DNA of 23,455 bases, from positions 1 through 23,455 of the IMG/VR virus record IMGVR_UViG_3300022591_000575. One strand, written 5' to 3'. Positions 1 to 6,608 of the stretch are shown piece by piece. Within the stretch, counting starts at the first letter, position 1, and the number at the start of each line of letters is the position of its first letter. The notes beneath the pieces were generated by a model. The model worked only from the letters and a program-made list of their open reading frames with translations, was not told the origin of the DNA and searched no databases. Position numbers and translations under genes: made by a program. The DNA is from a virus.

Positions 1-2
1 GT

Positions 3-1628
3 ATTAATATCACTAACGTGGATAATGTATTTCGTAGCAATCAACTTACTGTAACTAATGTTAAAGGAACTATTTTAATAGGACAATACATTACGTTCGA
101 AGATAGTGTACCCGGTGCTAGCAATGAAGTTTACAGAATTACCAACGTTGTTAATATCAGTACCGGAGTATATAGAATATATATTGGTTCACCGTTATCA
201 CATGATATCCCTGCTAATACAATATTCTACATTGGCACGTTATGTACCTTCCCCCCTGGAATTAGTTTTGATTTAAACTCTGCCCAACTATATGGCAATA
301 TACCTTATCAGCCTGCGGTTACAAATACCTATACATTTACACTAACTGCAACAAGACCTGGCAATAAAGGCGATAGTCTTAGTTCAAGCAAAACATTTAG
401 TATAACTGTCATTGGAGAAATTGATAGTGTTATTACTTGGAATACTCCAAGCAATCTTGGAACAATCCATGCTAACTATGTTTCAACGTTAAGAATTTCT
501 GCTAGTACAACAATTCCAAATGCTGTTGTACTATACACTATCACTAGCGGACAATTACCAAACGGTCTTTCACTAACCAGCGATGGCGAAATAATTGGTA
601 AAGTTATACAGTTTCCAGACCCTGCAAATCATGTGTTAGGACTTACTAGCTTCGACGGCGGCAATTTAACATTCGATGCTAAGACCACTTCTGTTGATAG
701 ATCATATAGTTTTACTATCGAAGCTAACGACCAATTTAATTATAGTGCAGTTTCCAGAACATTTACAGTATCTATTGATGTGCCCGATGCTATTGCATAT
801 AGTAACATACGAGTACAGCCATACTTGAATAATACTCAACGATCATCGTTTAAGAGTTTTATGAATAATACTTCGGTGTTTACTCCCGAAGCTATTTACA
901 GATTAAACGATCCAAACTTTGGACTACAATTTAATCTTGGTATGGTTGCGTATGCTGGCATTCAAACAAATAGTGCGGCAAAAATTGCGGCGGCTATGGG
1001 ATTAAATCATAAACGTAAACGATTTATTTTTGATAGTGTGCAAACCGCAGTGGCATATTTGCCGGGAACTACAACCGCAGTATACGAAGTAGTTTATCTA
1101 AAAATGATGGACCCATTGGAACCTAACGGATTACATCTTCCAAATAAGATAAAGAGCTTAGGACAGCAATCGGATACTATAACTATTGATAGCGTTCCTA
1201 ATCTTTGGAGCAGAAAGATATCAGATTTAGTAGCAAATGCTCCTTATAATAGCAGACCTTTGGAAAGTGTGACTGCGGATAGCTCGGGCTATCAAGTTAG
1301 TAATCCAAATGTAAAAACATTTTTCCCTAGTAGTATAACTAATTGGCAGTATCAAATTGGCAAAACTGGGCTTACAGAGCGCAATTATTTGCCCTTATGG
1401 ATGCGTAGTATCCAGCCTGGAACTAAACAAGAATTAGGTTTTATACTAGCAGTTCCGCTTTGCTATTGCTTAGTAGGAAAAAGTGCGGGAATAAAACTAT
1501 TAATAGAAAATAGCGGGTTTGATTTTAAACAATTAGACTATACTGTAGACAGATATGTAATAGATTCTGTCACCGGTTACGCAAGCGATAAATACCTAGT
1601 ATTCAAAAACGATAGGATAACAGTATGA
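3..1628 (+). CDS. Tail or adhesin-type structural protein with Ig-like (He_PIG-like) domains, 5' partial
   Basis: The frame is open to the left edge (first whole codon at 3). The GTG at 18 has no visible ribosome binding site, so the gene very probably starts upstream. Counting from that GTG, residues 1-75 are a beta-rich stretch. Two segments resemble the He_PIG/cadherin-like Ig fold: FPPGISFD...LYGNIP at about 78-97 and LPNGLSLTSDGEIIGK at about 180-195, each near a TFxxTxxA or SFTIEA beta strand. Residues beyond 260 are not recognisable to me. Such Ig-like modules are common in phage tail fibres, baseplate decorations and adhesins, so a surface-exposed role in host contact is likely but not proven. 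The gene shares an ATGA overlap with the next structural gene, which suggests co-translation. No enzyme motif is visible. Confidence 0.7.
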   Translation: MNITNVDNVFRSNQLTVTNVKGTILIGQYITFEDSVPGASNEVYRITNVVNISTGVYRIYIGSPLSHDIPANTIFYIGTLCTFPPGISFDLNSAQLYGNIPYQPAVTNTYTFTLTATRPGNKGDSLSSSKTFSITVIGEIDSVITWNTPSNLGTIHANYVSTLRISASTTIPNAVVLYTITSGQLPNGLSLTSDGEIIGKVIQFPDPANHVLGLTSFDGGNLTFDAKTTSVDRSYSFTIEANDQFNYSAVSRTFTVSIDVPDAIAYSNIRVQPYLNNTQRSSFKSFMNNTSVFTPEAIYRLNDPNFGLQFNLGMVAYAGIQTNSAAKIAAAMGLNHKRKRFIFDSVQTAVAYLPGTTTAVYEVVYLKMMDPLEPNGLHLPNKIKSLGQQSDTITIDSVPNLWSRKISDLVANAPYNSRPLESVTADSSGYQVSNPNVKTFFPSSITNWQYQIGKTGLTERNYLPLWMRSIQPGTKQELGFILAVPLCYCLVGKSAGIKLLIENSGFDFKQLDYTVDRYVIDSVTGYASDKYLVFKNDRITV

Positions 1629-2737
1629 CCAGTCAGATTAATTATGGTGCAATTAACACAACTTACCCTGTGGCAGGGCAAGACAACAACAGCCAAGGAT
1701 TTAGAGATAATTTTACAGCTATCTCCACAGGGCTAGGCGTTGCCAAAACAGAAATCACAGCATTACAAGCTAATTCTGTATTAAAAGCAGACTTGGCCAC
1801 TGGTACTCAACCTGTACAAAATAACATGTTAGGTAGTACAATATATAATGTATTGTATAGCCAATTTTACGGAGTGTATTTTGATGGTAGTTTGTTAGGT
1901 GTTAGTGCAAATGCAAACATCGATTTAACCAACGGTCCTTTACAAAAATTTAAACTAGCAGGTAATCCTACTTTAACTTTTATCAATTGGCCAACTACTG
2001 TCGGTCAATGGGCTAAAATACAAGTTATATTAATGGGCGACAACAATGGTGTAAGAACTGCTAGTTTTAGTACAGAACGATCTGGTGCAATCCATTATGC
2101 TACTGACTATCCAACATTGCCTGGTACTAGTACATTAGGCTTTACAGTTGGTGGCGAAAGTGTTACCAGCATTACAGTATCTGCCGCAGGTGCTGGATTT
2201 ACAACTCCTGCTGTTGTGAATTTTACCAACCCAACATTAACTGGCGGTACAGCTCCAACTGCTACAGCTACATATAAAATTGTCAGTGCTACAGTAGCAA
2301 ACGGTGGTTCAGGATTTGTAGCAGGTGATCAACTAGTTGTTGATGCACATAGCGATGTTATTTTAACAGTAGCTACAGTTAACGCAGGTGCAATCACAGC
2401 GTTTACTGTGACTAACGGCGGAGTCCTATCACGTCCATACCCAGGTTCGTTTAATCTTACAGCAATTAGTGGTTCAGGTACTGGTGCTAGAGCAACATTA
2501 TCTAATGGTATCAACACTATTAATGTTGTTACAGCTGGAGACGGGTATACTACAGTTCCTCCTACTATTACTTTTACAAATGCATTAGGTCAGTCTTTAA
2601 CTTCCTTAGGTGCAACTGCGGTAGCTGTTATTACAACAGGAGCCGATGTTACTGATAATAATATTAAAGTTATCGAAGCATGGACATATGATGCTGGCAC
2701 TAATGTATACATTAAATATCTAGGCGAGTTCCATTAA
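1625..2737 (+). CDS. Tail fibre-like structural protein with internal beta repeats
   Basis: This 370-aa protein starts at the ATG of an ATGA overlap. Residues 6-50 (INYGAINTTYPVAGQDNNSQ, then GFRDNF and a helix) look like an N-terminal module I recall from environmental T4-like phages, where it heads tail-associated proteins. The C-terminus (VIEAWTYDAGTNVYIKYLGEF) looks like the matching end module. Between them, about residues 175-340, lies a Gly/Thr/Val-rich stretch of imperfect beta repeats built around (N/A)GGxG(F/Y) or AGDGY followed by a TP-x-x-x-F-T-N strand: about 187-203, 226-240, 263-280 and 302-320. That is typical of elongated trimeric fibre shafts. A role as a fibre or short adhesin is inferred. 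It ends in a TAATG overlap with the next gene. Confidence 0.7.
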   Translation: MTSQINYGAINTTYPVAGQDNNSQGFRDNFTAISTGLGVAKTEITALQANSVLKADLATGTQPVQNNMLGSTIYNVLYSQFYGVYFDGSLLGVSANANIDLTNGPLQKFKLAGNPTLTFINWPTTVGQWAKIQVILMGDNNGVRTASFSTERSGAIHYATDYPTLPGTSTLGFTVGGESVTSITVSAAGAGFTTPAVVNFTNPTLTGGTAPTATATYKIVSATVANGGSGFVAGDQLVVDAHSDVILTVATVNAGAITAFTVTNGGVLSRPYPGSFNLTAISGSGTGARATLSNGINTINVVTAGDGYTTVPPTITFTNALGQSLTSLGATAVAVITTGADVTDNNIKVIEAWTYDAGTNVYIKYLGEFH

Positions 2738-2967
2738 TGCATCCACTGGTAGGCGATCTTAGTACAATAAAAGATGTCGAGTTAGAAAATAAAATCAATG
2801 ATCTAACTCGTAAATATTTTATGACTAGTAATTTTGGTGTACAGCAACAAATAAGTACACTATTAGATACCTACAAAGCAGAAACGAACAAACGACGTCA
2901 AGCCGAATACGAAAAAATGATGAATAATCGTGATAAAGGGCTTGACAAACTGATCAATATCAATTAA
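2737..2967 (+). CDS. Conserved small phage protein, unknown function
   Basis: A 76-aa charged, mostly helical protein starting at the ATG of a TAATG overlap. It begins MHPLVGDLSTIKDVELENKI, continues with a helix around LTRKYFM, and ends in a Lys/Arg/Glu-rich helix (NKRRQAEYEKMM). There is no signal peptide, membrane segment or catalytic motif. I recall similar short proteins beside tail genes in T4-like environmental phages, without an assigned function. Its position right after two structural genes suggests a virion or assembly role, but this is only context. An inverted repeat (CGAGTTAG at 2778-2785 and CTAACTCG at 2803-2810) lies inside the gene. Confidence 0.7.
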   Translation: MHPLVGDLSTIKDVELENKINDLTRKYFMTSNFGVQQQISTLLDTYKAETNKRRQAEYEKMMNNRDKGLDKLININ

Positions 2968-2968
2968 A

Positions 2969-2986
2969 CTAGGCAAATGCGCCTAG
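2969..2986 (+). other. Short hairpin presenting a start codon in its loop
   Basis: CTAGGC (2969-2974) and GCCTAG (2981-2986) form a 6-bp stem around a six-base loop that contains the ATG (2977-2979) of the next gene. No convincing Shine-Dalgarno sequence precedes that ATG. The hairpin is seen directly; any effect on initiation is inference. Confidence 0.4.
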
Positions 2987-3480
2987 ACAAATATAGTAAT
3001 CCCATCTTTAACGAACACGATTTATTTGATGCCATTTATACTGGTTATCAATTTAATGTCGACGATACTATAATTGTCGAACGTACCGATGCTGTTAAGC
3101 AGTTAGAAGAACAAATTGGTTTTAAATTTGTTTCACCCTACGAAACTCACCCTGTAATACAAGACTACGATAAGGCATGCCAGCAAGTATGGTTCATGCC
3201 CAAAGACTACTGCCCAAACTTAGTAGAAATGTTGTATGGCATGTGTACTACCGAAGAACAAACTACCCGTGTAAGTGAAGAACTTGAAGCATTTATTGCT
3301 CACGGTATGATGGAACTGTTGTATTATCTTAAATACTTGGTAGATACATTAGAAGAAAATGAGATACTATGGGGTGTCGGAAGAGGATCAAGTGTAGCAA
3401 GTTATGTGCTATATTTGATTGGAGTTCATAAGATTGACAGTTTAGCCTATAATCTAGATTGGCGTGAATTCCTAAGATAA
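2977..3480 (+). CDS. Truncated DNA polymerase III alpha (DnaE)-like palm fragment
   Basis: A 167-aa protein. Its C-terminal third matches the stretch of bacterial Pol III alpha around the first palm motif: a helix with R-x-x-E-E-L-x-x-F-I-x-x-G (about 98-110), then GVGRGSSVASYVLYLIGVHK (133-152), IDSLAYNL and a terminal WREFLR. In DnaE the corresponding run is GPGRGSxxGSLVAYxxxIT-x-x-DPL...FERFL, immediately followed by the PDxDxDF motif carrying two catalytic aspartates. Here translation stops exactly where that motif should begin, so this protein cannot be a polymerase alone. The N-terminal 95 residues are not recognised. It may be a repurposed nucleotide- or DNA-binding domain. There is no strong Shine-Dalgarno sequence, and the start codon lies in a hairpin loop. 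Homology is fairly secure; function is unknown. Confidence 0.7.
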   Translation: MRLDKYSNPIFNEHDLFDAIYTGYQFNVDDTIIVERTDAVKQLEEQIGFKFVSPYETHPVIQDYDKACQQVWFMPKDYCPNLVEMLYGMCTTEEQTTRVSEELEAFIAHGMMELLYYLKYLVDTLEENEILWGVGRGSSVASYVLYLIGVHKIDSLAYNLDWREFLR

Positions 3481-3507
3481 GTACTATTATAATCCAAGGA
3501 GATTAAT

Positions 3508-3822
3508 ATGGCAATGAAAGAGCAACCAAAAACTGTTTACCGCTCAATGCAAGGTAAAGCAGTTGATATGAACAAACTAATTAATTTAAACGAAACTACC
3601 CCTGCGGTTGGTAACATGAAAGTTAATGCACGTGGTGATGAATTAGGCCAAGGTGGCAAAATTGTACGCAAACGAGAAGAAATTATTGCCGCTAGCAATG
3701 GGCCAGCGCCAGTATTAGATGAAATTAACATGCGTGAAATACCTGCGCCTGCTCCTGTTGTAACAACACCTGTTACCAGTAAGAAGGATGTGTCTAATCA
3801 GGATCCGGAAGGAAAAGAGTAA
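3508..3822 (+). CDS. Conserved phage protein, unknown function
   Basis: A 104-aa protein with a good Shine-Dalgarno sequence (AAGGAG at 3496-3501) before ATG 3508. The upstream gap also holds a TATAAT-like hexamer, but I found no matching -35 element. The core is VYRSMQGKAVDMNKL, TPAVGNMKVNARGDELGQGG and KIVRKREEI, motifs I recall from small T4-like environmental phage proteins with no known role. The C-terminal 30 residues are Pro/Ala/Val-rich and probably disordered. No membrane segment or catalytic signature is visible. It is joined to the co-chaperonin gene by a TAATG overlap, so the two are probably translated together; this does not establish a chaperone role. Confidence 0.7.
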   Translation: MAMKEQPKTVYRSMQGKAVDMNKLINLNETTPAVGNMKVNARGDELGQGGKIVRKREEIIAASNGPAPVLDEINMREIPAPAPVVTTPVTSKKDVSNQDPEGKE

Positions 3823-4241
3823 TGTTAGAATCAAAAGGTATTGGGCATGTAGGAATCAAGCCAATGGTAAAAGGAACAATTTTACCTATTCGTGATAATG
3901 TATTTGTTACCGATATGAGCTTTGATGAGCAAATCAGTGCTGGCGGTATTGTTATTCCAAGTGATGATGGTAGAAGTGAAGGTATTAAACCTCGCTGGGG
4001 CCGTGTGTATGCAGTTGGGCCTAAACAAACTGAAGTCAAGGTCGGCGAATGGATCTTAATTGAGCACGGTCGCTGGACACGAGCCATTAATATCGAAGAA
4101 CCCGATGGCACTAAACGTAAAATATTCCGTGTAGATATCAACTGTATGCTTATGTCTACTGATGATAAGCCTAACGAACTATCGTTTGGATTGCCTGCTA
4201 TAGATTTAAGTCCTCCAGAATACGATTTTCATCCGAAATAA
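3822..4241 (+). CDS. GroES/gp31-like co-chaperonin
   Basis: A 139-aa protein with the co-chaperonin 10 layout. PIRDNVFVTDM (about 22-32) matches the first strand of GroES (PLHDRVIV). SAGGIVIPSDD (about 39-49) is the mobile loop, carrying the hydrophobic tripeptide I-V-I that docks on GroEL. GRVYAVGPKQTEVKVGEWIL (about 60-79) matches the G-x-V-x-A-V-G...VKVGDxV segment. T4 gp31 replaces host GroES so that GroEL can fold the large capsid protein gp23, and a similar role here is the natural inference. It is longer than GroES (about 97 aa) because of an N-terminal extension of about 20 residues and a C-terminal tail ending LSPPEYDFHPK. It is the last gene before a terminator. Confidence 0.82.
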   Translation: MLESKGIGHVGIKPMVKGTILPIRDNVFVTDMSFDEQISAGGIVIPSDDGRSEGIKPRWGRVYAVGPKQTEVKVGEWILIEHGRWTRAINIEEPDGTKRKIFRVDINCMLMSTDDKPNELSFGLPAIDLSPPEYDFHPK

Positions 4242-4254
4242 TATATATTCGAGC

Positions 4255-4281
4255 AACAGGCCTCTTGACCAGGCCTGTTTT
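4255..4281 (+). terminator. Rho-independent-type terminator after the co-chaperonin gene
   Basis: AACAGGCCT (4255-4263) and AGGCCTGTT (4271-4279) are perfect complements forming a 9-bp stem with a 7-base loop, CTTGACC. The T-run after the stem is short (TTTT across 4278-4281), so termination may be partial. The loop holds the -35 hexamer of the next promoter. Confidence 0.7.
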
Positions 4282-4293
4282 CACCTGTATAAT
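4265..4293 (+). promoter_or_regulatory. Sigma70-type promoter for the MazG/clamp-loader operon
   Basis: TTGACC (4265-4270), a 17-base spacer and TATAAT (4288-4293) give a near-consensus sigma70 promoter. The -35 lies in the loop of the preceding terminator. A start 6-8 bases after the -10 would fall around 4299-4301, almost on the ATG at 4303, so the mRNA could be nearly leaderless, and the AAGGA at 4294-4298 may not be in the transcript. Confidence 0.65.
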
Positions 4294-4302
4294 AAGGACT
4301 AT

Positions 4303-4530
4303 ATGTTAAACAACACCGACCCAGATTTACAAGATTTGTATAATAAACAATTAGAATTTGCATCAATTATGATGGAAGAACATGGTGCTATGGCAGTAGC
4401 CGCTATTATGTTGTACCAAGCATTAAGCATTTACAGAACAGGATTAGACGAGATCGATTATCATAAAATGGTAGATTTGATCTCATCTAGTAGAGATCAA
4501 ATTGTAAAATTTACACCGGATATACTATAA
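4303..4530 (+). CDS. Small conserved phage protein, unknown function
   Basis: A 75-aa acidic helical protein beginning MLNNTDPDLQDLYNKQLEFA, with a central hydrophobic helix (AMAVAAIMLYQALSIY, about 29-44) and a second helix (MVDLISSSRDQIVKF). The hydrophobic stretch is short and punctuated by polar residues, so I read it as an amphipathic helix rather than a membrane segment. I recall similar uncharacterised proteins upstream of MazG-like genes in T4-like environmental phages. AAGGA (4294-4298) would serve as a ribosome binding site if transcription starts further upstream. It ends in a TAATG overlap with the MazG-like gene. Its position in a replication/nucleotide operon hints at an early or middle role. 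Function unknown. Confidence 0.7.
   Translation: MLNNTDPDLQDLYNKQLEFASIMMEEHGAMAVAAIMLYQALSIYRTGLDEIDYHKMVDLISSSRDQIVKFTPDIL
4475..4502 (+). other. Strong inverted repeat upstream of the MazG-like gene
   Basis: ATTTGATCTC (4475-4484) and GAGATCAAAT (4493-4502) are exact complements: a 10-bp stem with an 8-base loop inside the end of the 75-aa gene, 27 bases before the MazG-like start. It lacks a T-run, so it is not a standard terminator. It could affect translation or be a DNA dyad. Confidence 0.5.
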
Positions 4531-4904
4531 TGACAAACCCATTTCGCGATCAAGAAAAATTTATGAAAGCCTGCGATCAATCTGTAGGCGATTGGAACGA
4601 AGATCAATTCAATATGTATCTTAAGCTAATTGAAGAAGAATGTAAAGAGCTTGTACTTGCACTTAATCATAAAGATAGAGTTGAAACACTTGACGCATTA
4701 CTAGATATTGTAGTAGTATGCATTGGTGCTATGCATAGTATGGGAGCAGATCCTGAAGGTGGCTGGAAAGAAGTCATGAATACTAACTTTGCTAAGATCG
4801 ATAAAGAAACTGGTAAGGTACGTAAGCGTGAAGACGGCAAAGTACTAAAACCTATCGGCTGGGCTCCTCCCAATTTAAAACAATTTGTTAAGGATATCGA
4901 ATGA
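4530..4904 (+). CDS. MazG-like nucleoside triphosphate pyrophosphohydrolase
   Basis: A 124-aa all-alpha protein with the MazG/PRA-PH metal-binding pattern: LIEEECKELVLAL (about 31-43, E-E-x-x-E type), then ETLDALLDIVVVCIGAMHSM (about 52-71), giving the E-x-x-D-A-x-x-D second half that completes the Mg site. The C-terminal part (NFAKIDKETGKVRKREDGK, then VLKPIGWAPPNL) is the tail I associate with phage MazG-like proteins. Family members hydrolyse (d)NTPs to the monophosphate and pyrophosphate. In phages they are thought to adjust nucleotide or ppGpp pools, though the substrate cannot be told from sequence. It overlaps both neighbours (TAATG before, ATGA after), which ties it to the clamp loader and fits a role in supplying replication. 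Confidence 0.82.
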   Translation: MTNPFRDQEKFMKACDQSVGDWNEDQFNMYLKLIEEECKELVLALNHKDRVETLDALLDIVVVCIGAMHSMGADPEGGWKEVMNTNFAKIDKETGKVRKREDGKVLKPIGWAPPNLKQFVKDIE

Positions 4905-5824
4905 AGCAGTTATGGGTTGAAAAATATCGTCCTAAAAACTTAGACGACTATGTGTTTAGGGACGAAAACCAACGAGCACAAATTAAAGCATGGGTCAAGG
5001 ACGGAAGTATCCCACACCTATTGCTAAGTGGTAGCCCAGGCATTGGTAAAACTACTCTTGCTAAAGTACTAATGCAAGAATTAGAAATCCCAGACTTTGA
5101 TATTCTCGAAGTTAATGCCAGTAGAGATACTGGCATTAGAGAAGTAGTTAGAGAAAAGATCACTAACTTTGTACAAATGATTCCGTTTGGGCCATTCAAA
5201 GTAGTACTACTAGACGAAGCAGACCGTTTGAGCCCAGAAGCACAGGATGCGCTTAAAGGTGTGATGGAAGAGTACAGTGATCACAGTCGTTTCATTCTAA
5301 CTTGTAACACTCCCAACAGGATTGTGCCAGCACTACACAGTCGTTGTCAACAAATGCACTTTGCCAGCATTGACCAAACTGAGTATACTGCTCGTGCGGC
5401 TACTATCCTGGTAGAAGAAGGCATCGAGTTTGACTTAGACACATTAGATACCTATGTTAAAAGTGTTTATCCAGACTTGCGTAAGTGTATTAACCTATTG
5501 CAACAACATAGTATGGAAGGTAAACTAATGAGTCCACAGACCAGTGATAGCGGAGTAAGCGATTACAAAGTTGAAATGGTCGAATTGTTTAAAGCAGGCA
5601 AAATTTCCGATGCAAGAAAACTACTTTGCGGCCGTGCTCGTCCAGATGAAATGGAAGACATCTATCGTTGGTTGTATGATAACATTACCTTGTTTGGCGA
5701 GGACGCAACCCAAGACAAAGCTGTCCTAATTATTAAACAAGGACTTGTGGATCATACGTTTGTTGCAGATCCAGAAATTAATCTTGCGGCGACCTTAATT
5801 AGACTAGGTCATTTGACACAATAA
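4901..5824 (+). CDS. Sliding-clamp loader ATPase, large subunit (gp44-like)
   Basis: A 307-aa RFC-small-subunit/T4 gp44-type AAA+ ATPase. MKQLWVEKYRPKNLDDYVFR is the classical RFC N-terminus (W-x-x-K-Y-R-P). Walker A is GSPGIGKT (44-51), the RFC box is VNASRDTGIR (71-80), Walker B is VVLLDEAD (101-108), sensor 1 is FILTCNTPNR (131-140), and the S-R-C motif at 147-149 supplies the arginine finger in trans. In T4, four gp44 and one gp62 open and load the gp45 clamp using ATP. No gp62 or gp45 gene is visible here, so they should lie elsewhere in the genome. The start is the ATG of an ATGA overlap with the MazG-like gene. A strong bidirectional terminator follows immediately. Confidence 0.92.
   Translation: MKQLWVEKYRPKNLDDYVFRDENQRAQIKAWVKDGSIPHLLLSGSPGIGKTTLAKVLMQELEIPDFDILEVNASRDTGIREVVREKITNFVQMIPFGPFKVVLLDEADRLSPEAQDALKGVMEEYSDHSRFILTCNTPNRIVPALHSRCQQMHFASIDQTEYTARAATILVEEGIEFDLDTLDTYVKSVYPDLRKCINLLQQHSMEGKLMSPQTSDSGVSDYKVEMVELFKAGKISDARKLLCGRARPDEMEDIYRWLYDNITLFGEDATQDKAVLIIKQGLVDHTFVADPEINLAATLIRLGHLTQ
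5113..5138 (+). other. Intragenic hairpin with GNRA-type tetraloop in the clamp-loader gene
   Basis: TAATGCCAGTA (5113-5123) and TACTGGCATTA (5128-5138) are exact complements around a GAGA loop (5124-5127), giving an 11-bp stem with a GNRA tetraloop in RNA. It lies over the codons of the RFC-box motif VNASRDTGIR, so part of the symmetry could be coding coincidence. Confidence 0.5.
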
Positions 5825-5850
5825 AAAAGGGCCGTCGGACGGCCCTTTTT
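5823..5850. terminator. Bidirectional terminator between the clamp loader and phoH
   Basis: GGGCCG (5829-5834) and CGGCCC (5840-5845) form a GC-rich stem with loop TCGGA, preceded by six A (5823-5828) and followed by five T (5846-5850). The A-run serves as the T-run on the minus strand, so it can end both the + operon and the convergent phoH transcript. Confidence 0.9.
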
Positions 5851-5861
5851 AATGACTATCT

Positions 5862-5880
5862 AAAATAGTAGAACTATTTT
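5862..5880. terminator. Second, AT-rich hairpin at the end of phoH
   Basis: AAAATAGT (5862-5869) and ACTATTTT (5873-5880) are perfect complements with a 3-base loop. The hairpin touches the phoH stop codon (5879-5881, minus strand). It is weak because it is AT-rich and may assist termination or protect the 3' end; the strong GC terminator lies just beyond it. Confidence 0.4.
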
Positions 5881-6598
5881 ATTCTCCATAAACCGCTAAC
5901 ACCTCCTTCACGGCATTATGGCGTTCGATGTCTTTGTTGTCAAATCGAATAATATCGATATGCTCCAAGTATTCTTTTTGTTCAAGTAGATTGCAAAAAT
6001 CAATTAAACCATTATCGCTTAATCTATCTGCTTGTGCTAAATCTCCTGTGACTACCATCTTAGACCCGGCTCCCAAACGGGTAAGTAGCATCTTCATTTG
6101 ATTAACTGTAGCATTTTGCATTTCATCTGCGACAATGTATGCATTTTTAAATGTACGGCCACGCATATAGGCCAATGGGCTTATTTCAATAACACCTTCC
6201 TCCAGCATGCTTGCTATCTCTTTCTTTTGATAATATTCGCCCAAGACATCAAATATAGGTCTAGTCCATGGTGCCATCTTTTCATTTAAGTCACCTGGTA
6301 AAAATCCTAAATCTTCATCTACGGACACGGCGGGTCTTGTCACAACGATCCTGTCAACCTTCCCTTCCTGAAATAACTTTATTCCGAATTGTACAGCCAG
6401 CATAGTTTTGCCTGTGCCGGCAGGGCCGATAGCAAGTACTATGCTAGTGGCTTCTTCGTATAATTTGCTGAGATAAAGTTTTTGATTAGCATTACGTGCT
6501 TGAATACTCACACGTTGCTTTTTTGCCGGAAGATACGGCTGAAAGTCAATTATGTTAACTTCTGATGTAAAACGCTTTTTCACTCGTTGTTTACTCAT
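5879..6598 (-). CDS. phoH: PhoH-like P-loop ATPase
   Basis: A 239-aa PhoH-family protein and the only minus-strand gene. Walker A is GPAGTGKT (58-65). RIVVTRPAVSVDEDLGFLPG (83-102) is the PhoH signature following the P-loop. MAPWTRPIFDVL (108-119) and SPLAYMRGRTF (140-150) are also family hallmarks. Walker B is YIVADEMQNAT (154-164) with a TGD sensor at 184-186. The family is ATP-binding, probably an RNA-directed ATPase/helicase-like activity. It is very common in marine phages, where its exact benefit is unclear and a link to phosphate stress is unproven. On the minus strand AGGAG (6612-6608) sits 9 bases before the ATG at 6598, and four of its five bases are locked in a 10-bp hairpin (see the regulatory entry). 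It is convergent with the clamp-loader operon. Confidence 0.92.
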   Translation of the reverse strand: MSKQRVKKRFTSEVNIIDFQPYLPAKKQRVSIQARNANQKLYLSKLYEEATSIVLAIGPAGTGKTMLAVQFGIKLFQEGKVDRIVVTRPAVSVDEDLGFLPGDLNEKMAPWTRPIFDVLGEYYQKKEIASMLEEGVIEISPLAYMRGRTFKNAYIVADEMQNATVNQMKMLLTRLGAGSKMVVTGDLAQADRLSDNGLIDFCNLLEQKEYLEHIDIIRFDNKDIERHNAVKEVLAVYGE

Positions 6599-6608
6599 CT
6601 AGTTGTGC

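Noticed and set aside
2778-2810. 8-bp inverted repeat with 17-base loop in the 76-aa gene
   Set aside because: The long loop and coding location make it weak; I mention it in the gene entry but do not treat it as a functional element.
3485-3495. Promoter before the 104-aa gene (TATAAT-like hexamer)
   Set aside because: No acceptable -35 at 16-18 bases; a single -10-like match in AT-rich DNA is not enough.
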